Assembly: GCA_964023205.1 (NCBI GenBank)
Contig: OZ026840.1
Span: 10,154,603-10,218,602, forward strand
DNA length: 64,000 bases
Direction: 5' to 3'
Origin: Lutraria lutraria
Lineage: Eukaryota; Mollusca; Bivalvia; Venerida; Mactridae
In this document: one piece after another, positions 45,960 to 56,170 of the stretch
How positions within the stretch are numbered: the stretch's first letter is position 1
How the letters are laid out: each line of letters starts with the position of its first letter
Position numbers and translations under genes: made by a program
Notes under the pieces: model-generated
The model's input: only the letters and a program-made list of their open reading frames with translations
Databases searched by the model: none
Told to the model about the DNA's origin: nothing

Positions 45960-48717
45960 CACAGGGGATGAAGAACTTTTGTCACGTGACCACAAAAGTC
46001 AACGCCGGTTTGTAAAATTGGCACCGAAAAGGTAATAATTGATGAATTTTATATTTACAAGATTTCCTTTTATAAGATACCATATAGCCTATGACACAGT
46101 ACTCAAAATTTCCTTCATTTTGACATATTCAGATTGCTTTTACCTTTTGCACTTTCCGAGAACACTTCAAAATTTTGAATTGCATTGCAAACTTAGTTTG
46201 TTGGTGTCGTATATGACGCTTATTGTAAGAAAACAGTTTGTTTTCGAGTGGAGTTTTATTAGAAAAATAGCATTCACTATTCATTTTAATTATCTACACG
46301 AAGTGAGAGTGTTGTGTACTTAGAGAACATGTGTTATTTTTCGTATGTTTTGTTTAGCAAACGCAGGTTGGTGATTTTGGATATTGAAATATGGCAAACA
46401 CTGGTTGCTATGATTTATTTTCTTAATTTAAACAGTAACATACCTTTTTACAGTAAAATGACGTTAACGTGTGAAAAGTGTGCGACATAGAGAGACATAC
46501 GTAAGGAAATAATATGGGGAAATAAATATATAAAGTTTAATAATAAATGTTTGATATTCCAGTCATGGATAAAGTCAAATATAATATTCATCAACGATAT
46601 TTTAGACGAAAACGGCAAAATCAGTTCACAAATAATTAGAAATACATTAATACTCAAAATTGGATTACTGAGTACAGCAAACTTTTAAAAGCTATACACA
46701 AAGCTTGGATATTTAAATTAAATTCAACGGAATCGAAACAAACGTTAGTAAATACTCCTCTTGACGCTTGTTTTAATAGATTAAGAATCAAAGACATTGA
46801 TAATAAAATTGTATATAAGCATATCGTCTCAAAAACATTTACTGCTCCATATACTCATACTTCTTGGACAAGAGAACTTAACTAATTAGATGTCAATTGG
46901 TCAGAAGTATATTCTTTTTTACATTCAGTTCCCGACAATAGAGTAAAACAGTTCAAATATAGAATAATACAAAAAATATTTACAAACAATTGTAGTTTAT
47001 GTAATGTAACTGAAACATATCAGCATCTGTTTATTGACTGCCAAGCTACAGATGGATTATGGCTTTTTATACAAAATATCTTCGACAAATGTGGTATATC
47101 CATAAATTTACGACAATTAAAATAGGTAGTCGTTGGTTATAAAATACATGATCACAAATATCATTTTATGAACCTAATTTTATCACTTGCCGGCTTCTGT
47201 ATTGGTAAAACATATTTTGAAAGTGAAAACTGGACAAAACAATGTAATCTTAACAATACATTTATGTCTGAGTATAATATACGTACTATCTAAATATTTA
47301 AAACAGAGAAAAATATCAGATCACTTTATAACAATTTTTAACCAATACTTAACTATATAATGTATATAATTCTTAAAAGAACAGTTGTATATCATAGTAC
47401 ATTTATACTATCTGTACATGTACTTTTTTATATACAATACATCTGTTATCCTATATTGTTTTTCGTTTCGTAATAGGAAAATGGTATATTTTCATAATAA
47501 TTAAATACTTTCATTCTACCATGTAATTGAATTACAATATAATGAAATACATTTTATTACCTTATGATTTTCGTTTCAGCATAGGACAATAAAAAGTGTA
47601 TTCTACACATCGTAATAACTTACGATTGTATTTTTTTGTCCTAACAGTTTTGAGTGAAATGTCCATATTTATATGCATGTGTTTAGAAAAAAAGTTTCAT
47701 ATTATCATACTATTTCATATTATCATACTATTTTACAAACTGTATAATTTCGTGTATGTAATTTTTTTGTAAACTGGAAAAAAAACGAAACCGTATGGTT
47801 TCACAAAAAAAAGAAGAAGTGTATTGTGGGTTAACATTAACAAAAAAAAAGATCAAAGAGATAACCTCCCAAAATCAGCCTAGTGAGAACGACTGTCTAG
47901 CTGTTGGTTTCTCTATCTGTGGTCCGTCCTGGTTTTATCTTAAGAAAATTGCGATATATGTAACTGGTTTTCGTTGACATCCTTTACACATCATTTGATC
48001 GAAGTGTATGCGAGCTGTGTTCGACTTTGCACAAGCTTTTTTCCCGTATACAGCTCCAATTTAAAGAGTGTCATTTACCGAATAGAGCTACCGAGGGGAG
48101 CTATATTCGAAAGGATGCCTATATAGGGTGTGACATGGCACTTCAACTTGGCAATTTCTATAGCGCACAGTTGTTCTTTTTAGCCGACCGAGGGGAGTCT
48201 TTTTTCCGTGCCATCTTGAAATGGACAATTTATTGATAAGAAAATTGTCCAACCGGCGTTTGCCATTTTACAACTGAACCAAACTGTGTTTGCATCTACC
48301 AACCAGCGTTTGTCACTTTAAAACATATCGATGTATGACATAACCTATGGATTTAACAATAATCTAATATATCAATGAAAGAAATCAAACACAAATTCAG
48401 CCACCAATACGTTTTTTCATAATTATATGACGTCCTCCATCGAACGTAAAAACAAAGCAAAAACAAACTGCGTTTGCATACAATTCTTAATTTTGTGTCG
48501 AAGTGTTCTCAGCAACTACAAATAGTAGAAACAATCGTAATATGTCAAAATAAAGGGAAATGTACATATTGTGTTATAGGCTAGGTGTTTTCCGTAAATT
48601 ATAAATGATTCCCATGAAAAATAAGAAATATTACCTGATATGGCATGTTTTCTAGTGTAAATCAACAACCTGCGTTTCCTTTTGTGATCACGGGACAAAA
48701 GTTGTTCATCCCCAGTG
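45960..48717. mobile_element. Long-TIR element, CACAGGG/CACTGGG ends
   Basis: Ends CACAGGGGATGAAGAAC (left) and, on the other strand, CACTGGGGATGAACAAC (right). Arms of about 450 bp (to ~46410 and from ~48240). The 5-bp target duplication GATAA is exact (45955-45959 and 48718-48722). The arms contain several GCAAAC-[GC]-[CA]-NGGTTGG-type motifs (46195, 46360, 46397; mirrored 48250, 48290, 48460, 48665). The interior carries a Tx1/L1-like LINE fragment. Confidence 0.85.
46540..47300 (+). pseudogene. Tx1/L1-like LINE C-terminal fragment
   Basis: Reads SWIKSNIIFINDILDENGKI, then STESKQTLVNTPLDACFNRL, VYKHIVSKTFTAPYTHTSWT, RVKQFKYRIIQKIFTNNCSL and CNVTETYQHLFIDCQATDGL, a C..C....H....C arrangement typical of Tx1/L1 ORF2 tails. 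Stops occur near 46686, 46884 and 47124. Only the 3' end of the ORF is present. Confidence 0.75.
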
Positions 48718-48807
48718 GATAATTATCAAAGCGCTGAAAGCGCTGGAAGAACAGGGTTTGATCCTGAGGTTAGACAATTGTATTATCAGCCACACAGTGA
48801 ATGGAGA

Positions 48808-48885
48808 GCCACGACCGTGGTCCAGTGGTTAGTACACTGGATTTGTAACCCGGCGATCCGGGTTGGATTTCCGGTCACTGCAGCT
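48808..48885 (+). repeat. tRNA-derived SINE head
   Basis: TGGTCCAGTGGTTAGTACAC (box A) and GATCCGGGTTGGATTTCCGG (box B region) at proper spacing, within GCCACGACCG...CGGTCACTGC. Close to a tRNA but the stems are imperfect, so SINE preferred. Confidence 0.65.
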
Positions 48886-49439
48886 CATACCTTTCAATGA
48901 ATACATATTTATCAATTCTTAACTAATATGTATTTCATATACCTTGTTACTACTGTAGTAGTGTAATTTTCACATGAACCTATATATACATACATATTAT
49001 ATAATTGTCTTATATACAAACTGTCTGATTATGACAGAGATGATGTATAAATGAATTGTTGACGACGGACTCAGTCCGATCCAGGTGAGATAAAAAGGGC
49101 TATACTTCTATATGAACTTTGTGATTTAAAAACAGTTTGAAATGTTTCTTATACAAATAAATGCCAATTTCAACAGTAAGACATATCTTTCTAGGTAATA
49201 TATGCAACATCCAAACTAAAGCCTGACTGGGATTTCAAGCAGTGATACTTTTGTCTGTTTTAGTAGCAATATCATTGCTGAGTAATAATAAAAAAAAAAT
49301 TTAAAAATTCAACAATTCTCAACAATTTTCATCCTAACATCAAATTCACATACTCCATATCAGACACTACTGTTTCTTTCCTGGACGTTTAAGTTTCGAA
49401 AAATAAGTCTCTGAATGTTGAAACAAATATCTAACTGAT

Positions 49440-50433
49440 GATACTATAGTGATTATTTTTTCAGCATGAGTTGTAATAAAAAACGATGTTCTTACTGTAC
49501 CAGAATCAACTTCGGTTCAAAATTTACGAGTTCCGTCACAAAAAGGACATTCGATATAAAATATAATACTAATTGTCAATCGAAAAATGTAATTTACTTA
49601 ATAACATGTAAAAATGTCAAAAACAATATGTTGGCAGACAATGCCACCGGTTTCACAACCTGATTAAAATCATATCCTCAAACCCGCTACGCTATGAGGA
49701 TCTGAAGACGACCTATAGAAGGTCACCTCAGGTGACCTTTTCCCCTAGCCAATCAGCGCCTTACTTTCATAATTCTGAAAGTGATCTGTTTCTATTTTTA
49801 ACCGCAGTAAAAAACAATATTTGACTTGTGGTTATCACGAACACCTGTTCTTACGCAACTAAATGTAATGATAGCGCCCATGTGACATGCGTGTTTATTA
49901 AATTTTCTGTACTACTATGACCGAATCGATCAGGATTACTAAAAAAATCAAAAAGTGGTTGCAGACAAATATGTTATACGTAATTTAATGTTTACTATTA
50001 AACGTTTAAATAACATCGACACGTAGAAAGTTCATTCGGCTAAAGTACCGATGAAACGAGTTATACGATTGGCTGAATTATAAATAGATATAAATAGTGA
50101 TAATGGAAATTCCGACTTTTGAAAATAGAAACTGGTATAGGCCGTCATCAGATCTTGCCGTAAGGAAGATCGAATACTTTAGTCAGATTGGCGGTTTCAC
50201 GACGTATGAATAATAATCAATTTGATGTTTCAAATCTTACTAATGATGGATTTTCTTCTCTTGTTGCTAGCCACTTTAATGAAGGCACTCATAATATGTC
50301 CGACTTTTCTTTTATGCCTGTTGTTGTTATAAACAATAATATTAATCGATTATGGAAGGAAACTTTTTGGATACATAAGTTACAAACGCTTCACCCTAAC
50401 GGTTTGAATTCAAAAACCTTGTTTACAGTATAA
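49440..50433 (+). pseudogene. Penelope-like element C terminus (GIY-YIG), split
   Basis: First part (49466-49656): KRCSYCTRINFGSKFTSSVT and NCQSKNVIYLITCK, then, one base out of frame, KKQYVGRQCHRFH (the GIY-YIG core). Second part (50192-50433): RRMNNNQFDVSNLTNDGFSS, SHFNEGTHNMSDFSFMPVVV, INNNINRLWKETFWIHKLQT and LHPNGLNSKTLFTV plus stop, the standard ending of Penelope GIY-YIG endonucleases. The RT domain is missing (5' truncated). A 535-bp element sits in the middle. Confidence 0.9.
49657..50191. mobile_element. 535-bp non-autonomous element with 9-bp TSD
   Basis: CGGTTTCAC is duplicated at 49648-49656 and 50192-50200. Removing the insert and one copy rejoins the GIY-YIG sequence (with one extra frameshift). 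The ends are imperfect inverted repeats (CTGATTAAAATCATATCC versus CTGACTAAAGTATTCGATC, then GATCTGA[AT]GACG[AG]CCTATA on both). TSD length points to a Mutator-like MITE. Confidence 0.8.
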
Positions 50434-50671
50434 AATACATGTTCAATTTTTAGTTAGGTACTATATATCACGTTTTTTCCTATTACCGGTTTTTTATATA
50501 TCATAATTCTATAGGAAATATTTGTATTTTATATCCGTATAGTACTATAATTCCATTCCAAATGACACTTTAATTTGTTCATTCATACATGTTTTATTTT
50601 ATATAATTCAATTTTATGTAACGTCAAATATTACATGACGTCACGCCCGTTGTTTATTATTATGTATTATT

Positions 50672-50710
50672 CTGAGGAAGGCGCAATGCCGAAACGTAAA
50701 AATACATAAA
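50672..50710 (+). ncRNA. Hammerhead-ribozyme-like core in Penelope 3' end
   Basis: CTGAGGA, a GGC/GCC mini-stem and GAAAC occur in hammerhead order about 240 bp after the Penelope stop, followed by GTAAAAATACATA. Penelope elements are known to carry hammerhead motifs in their terminal repeats. Stem III is weak here and stem I cannot be confirmed, so the motif may be decayed. Confidence 0.4.
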
Positions 50711-50950
50711 CAAATTTAAACACGTGTTGTTGTTGTTTAAACAGTATTGAGTAATGATATGATCAGAGACATAGCTAATTGAAGGGTTATAAAATACTGT
50801 GAATAAACCAACTTCAAAAGACTTGCTGACCAGTGCTCCTGTGATTTATCACCTCATGTCCAGTCTCTGATGTGAAATGTTGATAAAGTACAACAGAGAT
50901 CATTTTTGAACTGCGACTTGTATGTGTATGTGCAGGAATATTGATCAATG

Positions 50951-51011
50951 AAAAAAATAAGCAGTTTAATAATTATCTGATATGACATAATTATTAAACT
51001 GCTTATTTTTT
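50951..51011. repeat. Perfect 25-bp hairpin, 10-bp loop
   Basis: AAAAAATAAGCAGTTTAATA pairs exactly with TATTAAACTGCTTATTTTTT around loop CTGATATGAC. Size and perfection suggest a mini fold-back or a small-RNA precursor candidate; no other support. Confidence 0.8.
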
Positions 51012-51059
51012 GTATGTATAGGTCTTTGGCTATAATAAACAAATACTTGTAAGTATAAT

Positions 51060-51372
51060 TCGTCTAGAAAAAATGTCAGAATATTTAAAATGTATGTTTT
51101 TACCGTAACTACAAAGCTTTTGAAATAGTAATTTGATATTTAATAGCTTGTCCCAAACGGTTAGGCTACACTCTTTTTATTGGTTCGTTTCTAAACCGTA
51201 CTACCCCACGAAAACGGTCCCGAAAACTGTTTCGAAGACTGTTACGCTTACCTAAAAATCAGATTTTATACAAACAATGGTTAAATTTAAAAATCAACGA
51301 CATTTGTTTTTTTCTGTACTTCATAAAAGCCTGTATGTTGGAGAAACTGTAGTTACAATGACCAAACTATGC
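51060..51372 (-). repeat. Dispersed repeat, inverted copy of 23460-23775
   Basis: Minus-strand homologue of the 23.5-kb repeat (shared CTGTAGTTACAATGACCAA and ACCGTAACTACAAAGCTTT when read on the plus strand). Confidence 0.75.
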
Positions 51373-51789
51373 AAATATGCATGGCCTCGTAAACCCAAAC
51401 TCCCCGCAGCGGTTACCTCCCTTGATCAGTAGAGTTATTGTAGCAAAGCGTGACGTAACCGGTGTGAAGAGTTCGTCGTAAACCATGTAGCATTTGAAAA
51501 ACAACGCATTGGAGTTTTAACGGCTTTCAAATTAAAAGCGCAATTGAGATGAAAAATGCTGAAAATCGTTATTAATATAGGTTGTTTGAGCAGTTTTTAT
51601 TTAATTTTGTCGAGTTACTAATAAGTTACTTTCTAGCCTCATAATAGAAGAGAATTTCGATGTTTTATCTCCATTTCGTGATAAACTCGATCCTGATAAT
51701 GACAGAATATTTATTATAGGAATGAACCGGTATATATTCGAACTTCAACATAAGGTAAGAGATCTTTTAACAATATTGATCATTTTGAA

Positions 51790-51960
51790 AACAAGCGTTT
51801 TAGCTGGGCCGATAACTGAAAAAATCTTTCACTGTATGATACAAGCACCAAATTTGGCATGAATGTTCAGCAAGGCCAATTCTTTTAATAAAGCACGTTA
51901 GCCACTTAAATGTTTCAAAATGGCCGCCATATTTTTCAAAATGCCGCCACGGTTATTTCA
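51790..51960 (+). repeat. Dispersed repeat with GGCCGCCAT, inverted copy at 55255-55410
   Basis: AGCTGGGCCGATAAC, GATACAAGCACCAAATTTGG and AAAATGGCCGCCATATTTT recur in reverse at 55.3 kb. Both copies contain the YY1-like GCCGCCAT. The stretch 51960-52850 shows nothing else. Confidence 0.7.
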
Positions 51961-52863
51961 ATATTGCTTATTGCACTGGATGGTAATATTAATCATTAAA
52001 AAAGGACTAGACCGTATTCATATGTGTTTGAAATTGATAGAAATGTGTTAAAAAGCTGTGAACGGCTTAAAATTTCGAATTTAAATGAAGTCGTTTTCGA
52101 CGTCAAAACGGTCATTTTTACGATATTTATAGTGCCTCTCTGAAAATACCTATCGCTCTATCAATTTATGTAGATATTTAATGAAATAAACTTTTAATAG
52201 CGGAAAATAAAATTACCTACACGTAGGTATAAATTTGATATTCATGACTTAATTATAAGTGCAAGTAAAACGATTTTAAATGTGAAGTTAGGTGTCTTTT
52301 TATCTCCTCTCTTCCAAATTGCTATCAAATATCCCTTTTCAGCTTTCTGCAGCTCTCCTGCTTTTTTATCGTGTTTCTATTATTTTCTATTTGCTTTTTT
52401 TATTGCTTTACTTATTATGAGACTGACACATGAAGCTATGTATCAAAACTTCTGTTTCATATGGAAGTATAGGCCATACCAAATCGACTGCATTTATATC
52501 TACCACGACATCCACTTTTGCAACCACATTTTGTCAATTTTTACAGCTCTGTACATTGGGATGAAGTTCAGTTAAAATCAACAAAGGATAATCGTGTTTC
52601 TTCAACCCTCTGTCACCTGGACATTTCCATCTGATAAATTGTAGCCTGATCCCAAATACAGCATGCTAAATAAGCAGCGGTTTTATACGTTCAAGTAGAG
52701 GAGCACAAGTTTGAGGAAGATTTGTTTGAGATCTTTTTCTCTAACACGTTGCACAAACAGAAGTGGTCATTTTCCTCCTACCATAGACATACATAGGTAG
52801 AAGTATTGACCTTCCATAATTAAGTTGGACAATTTTCTCACTTGTGATTTTTTTCTGGTCTCG

Positions 52864-52944
52864 GGTGAGACTCGAACACACAGGGATGAGAGGCAAATGA
52901 TTACTGGTCAGAGACCGACCATAATCACTTAACCACGGTGGTCC
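52864..52944 (-). repeat. tRNA-like SINE head
   Basis: Minus strand: GTGGTTAAGTGATTATGGTC (box A) and GTGTTCGAGTCTCACC (box B). Resembles a Leu/Ser-type tRNA with an extended variable arm but not foldable as a good tRNA. Confidence 0.5.
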
Positions 52945-53870
52945 CTTTGAATGAGCTCAGTTTCACGGCAAACTAATCGAGTCTTGAATGATAAATATTT
53001 GCTGTGGGACTATTCCTATCATACAAAATTATAACTAATTTATCTAATACTCATCTAATATCTATATTCATAATCATCTATAGTCACCGGTTCCTAATCT
53101 AGCTTTACTAATACTGGAGTTTGGACACACTTCCAATGTCTGCTGAGTCAACATCACAACCAGAAAATGAAATGAAATTCACTTGTCATTGCTTAGCCCA
53201 CATAGAAATAAATGTCATGTATCACACTTCTTCTGCGATTTTGACCATGCACAAATCCAACCCAAAGTTTTTCTAGAGATTAGGCAGATAAGTGAAAACA
53301 TTGACGGCTGTCACAGGACGAACACAATCATTGACTTTTACCTTGATACTGGTAAAGCCATGTACGATGATATAAGTCTTAGCGTCTTCATGGTTATATG
53401 ACATATTAAGCAATAGCAATAAACCTTCAAGTTACTTAGGAGGTATTGGTTCGACACAGTGCAACATGTTTCTCAGTGAGAAATAAAAAAAAGTTTATAA
53501 TATGTGTTTACAAGTACACATGTATTATCTTTGGTATTTTCAGAAACTAGACGAGATATTATTATTTGCTTATCCTATCTAACCGTGAAATCCTGTTTAT
53601 TCATCAAAATGTTATTTACATTATGGGTGAGTTTCAATGATGCTCAACACCACAAAACTGTCAGTAAGGTAACGGGGTCATGTCATAACACGCTGTTGCC
53701 CCCAGTATACAATGTTTTCTGTCTAATAACAGTCATGCTCTTAGAATAGATAGAGAAACCAAACGGCTCCGGTTCTGACCTGATTACTCCCATTACATCG
53801 GGGAGTGACGTATCATCAGCAAGACCTTATTTTCCTCAAATACCTCAAATATCTGATTCAAACTAAGACT
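52945..53870. other. No gene seen
   Basis: Several short ORFs (53183-53401, 53504-53749) lack recognisable motifs. Confidence 0.4.
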
Positions 53871-53879
53871 ATCAAGGAA

Positions 53880-54460
53880 ACACATGGGTATCAACAGCTA
53901 TGCATCAGCTACCACACGACAACGCAAGTTTGTACTGTCAACTGATGTATCCAGATTTTCGCATAAATTGATGGATGGAAGTGGTAAGGTATGGCGTCGT
54001 CGAGATGAACATTACATAGAATGTTTTCATCCAACAATAATATTTGATGTATTAGTATGGTCGGGCATATCATGGCACTACAAGCCACCTTGGCTAGTAG
54101 CTGACAGTCTTACGACCTAGAGATACATTGACTAGGTATTAAATCGTTCGCTGTACCCTTTCTTCAAGACCACATTGCTAGACCACAGTCAGTCAAAGTA
54201 TCATCTGCTTTCCTGTGCCAACACGTTGTTTAAGTTCTGCTTAGCGGGCGTCTTCGACAGATCTGGGGCATATAGAACATCAATGGGATTAGCACAGATG
54301 TCTAGTGTACAGCAAACTCATCAACAACAAGGCGCGGTTAGTGAAGGCGTTGGATGCCTTATAAAATACAGGGTTAATAGTAGATCCTCTCAGTTAAGGC
54401 ATAGATGCCAATATGTTGTAGTAGAGGCAAATGGCAGCAGCACTCATCACTGATTGTTGT
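53880..54460 (+). pseudogene. Tc1-like transposase, decayed
   Basis: RQRKFVLSTDVSRFSHKLMD corresponds to the Tc1 block around the first catalytic Asp (FTDESRF; here the Glu is Val). Then come GKVWRRRDEHYIE, VLVWSGISWHYKPPWLVAD (VMVWGGIS block), RYID and, in a second frame, IARPQSVKVSSAFLCQH (second Asp region, Asp lost). A region equivalent to SPDLNPIEH has a stop, and the end reads LRHRCQYVVVEANGSSTH (normally MRRR...ANGGHT). Missing catalytic residues and at least three frame breaks show it is dead. Inverted ends not found. Confidence 0.8.
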
Positions 54461-55254
54461 GAACTTTCACCTTCGAGTCACTTCATTTATAAGATATAAA
54501 AATTTAATTCCCCTGCTATATGGACACCATCCAGGTAATCCACGCCCGCACAGGTACATCATGTCTATTTAGAAGTGGCTACCTATTGATTACAGCGACG
54601 CACAATTAAAGTAATCGTGTACAGTACTAGCAGGATAGCATTAGAAATGCTTAACATGGACAATAAACGTTTAGCTAAAAATGGTTCCCATGCCAAGTTT
54701 CACGACAATGATGAAATCAACGTGTTTTGGTTGTGACTTGACATTACCTTTTTTAATTTAAAAGCAGTAGAATTGGTTTGTTTAGGCTTCAGCATAACAA
54801 ACAGTCAACTTAAAACGTATTGCGTGCAATTCCATTCAACTTATATTAAACAAGAGGTGTATTTCAAACACATGTGCCTGCTTAACGCGACCTGAATAGT
54901 AATTTTCGATTTTTAATCGGCCAAGGACTTGACCGTTGACCTTCCGATCTCGTACTCAATTAGGGTCATCTTGTAATGATCAACCTCCCTTCCTAATCTG
55001 AGGACCATAGTTTAATTACTCTCTAGTTATTGGCAGACATAGACTTCGTAATGTATGCCACTGTGACGGAGGAACGTAGGTCAGATTTTTATGTTGTAGG
55101 CCACCGTGACCTCAAAGTGTGACCTACTGACCTCAAAACTAAAAGAAGTCACTTACATGTGATTACAAACCTCTCAACACTTCTTCGAAGTGTGAGAGCT
55201 TAATGAATAAAATATTTTCAATGGTATTGCAGTAAAAAGAAATGAATTCCTACA
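54461..55254. other. Dispersed-repeat DNA, no gene
   Basis: Contains ACAAGAGGTGTATTTCAAAC and TGACCT-rich words (CTTGACCGTTGACCTTCC; GTGACCTACTGACCTC) like the stretch near 20.4 kb. Confidence 0.45.
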
Positions 55255-55429
55255 TGAAAATGGCCGCCATTTTGAAAAATCAAATGGCTAACGTGCTTTT
55301 TTGGAAAAAGACACATTGAACTACATCTGTGCCAATTTTGGTGCTTGTATCACCAACTGAAAGATTTTGAAATAGTTTCTACTTAATCTGCCCAGCTATT
55401 TTTAATCTGTATTGATTAAAGGTATTTTT

Positions 55430-56050
55430 CCACGATAATCAGGCGGATTCTCATAATCTGATTTATCAATGAAGTGAACATGAATTCGGATAGAAAGGTC
55501 ATAACTGCAATATCGGATAAGTTAAAGAGTTTTCATATCAAACGTCCAATTCACGATTTCTTCGACTCAAAAACGATACTGTATGTAAATATTTTTCATC
55601 GGAATGTCTATCTGTCATTCAAAAGTGTATAATATATATATATGTAAATAAATATTCAGAAAGACCACCCCTGGAAAGACACAAGAAAGAATGGTCAGTT
55701 TCCTGATTATAATGGGTAGAACCAGTCCAGATCATTCCTATGGTAGCCCTTGAGTAAGAATACCAGCAAAAAGAGAAATGTAAAAGAAAAGTATCTTCTG
55801 GAACCATGCCACAACAGCCAAAAGGTCAAAGCCAGCCATGCAGGATTTGCTGGATCATTTGCAGGTGTGTAAAAGTATAGTAATATGACAGAAAAAAATA
55901 TTTTGACAATCAGTGACTTGTTTAACTAGCTCATTCGATAGAGCCATAAGCTTATGTACCAATCGTTAGTGGTTCAAGCACTGACAAAACCAACGCAGAC
56001 AGATTTATCACCCAGCTCTGTTTCAATAGTGTTAGTTGCAGGTTACTAAC
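55430..56050 (-). repeat. Copy of the 21.72-23.23 kb repeat; SINE head at 55918-56050 (+)
   Basis: The reverse complement of 22970-23230 plus 21720-22064, without the 896-bp insert seen there. The SINE head reads on the plus strand (box A AGCTCATTCGATAGAGCC, box B AGTGGTTCAAGCACTG). It continues after the large insertion at 61113 (GTTACTAACAACCTAAAC). Confidence 0.85.
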
Positions 56051-56170
56051 GGTCAGGTGTAAAACGCGGATCCCGTGGATCCGGGTCCGGATATATTCAT
56101 TACATTTGTAATTATTTTAATAATGGTCACTGGTGTTTTCAAACAGCGAAAATTAACTAATACATACTTT

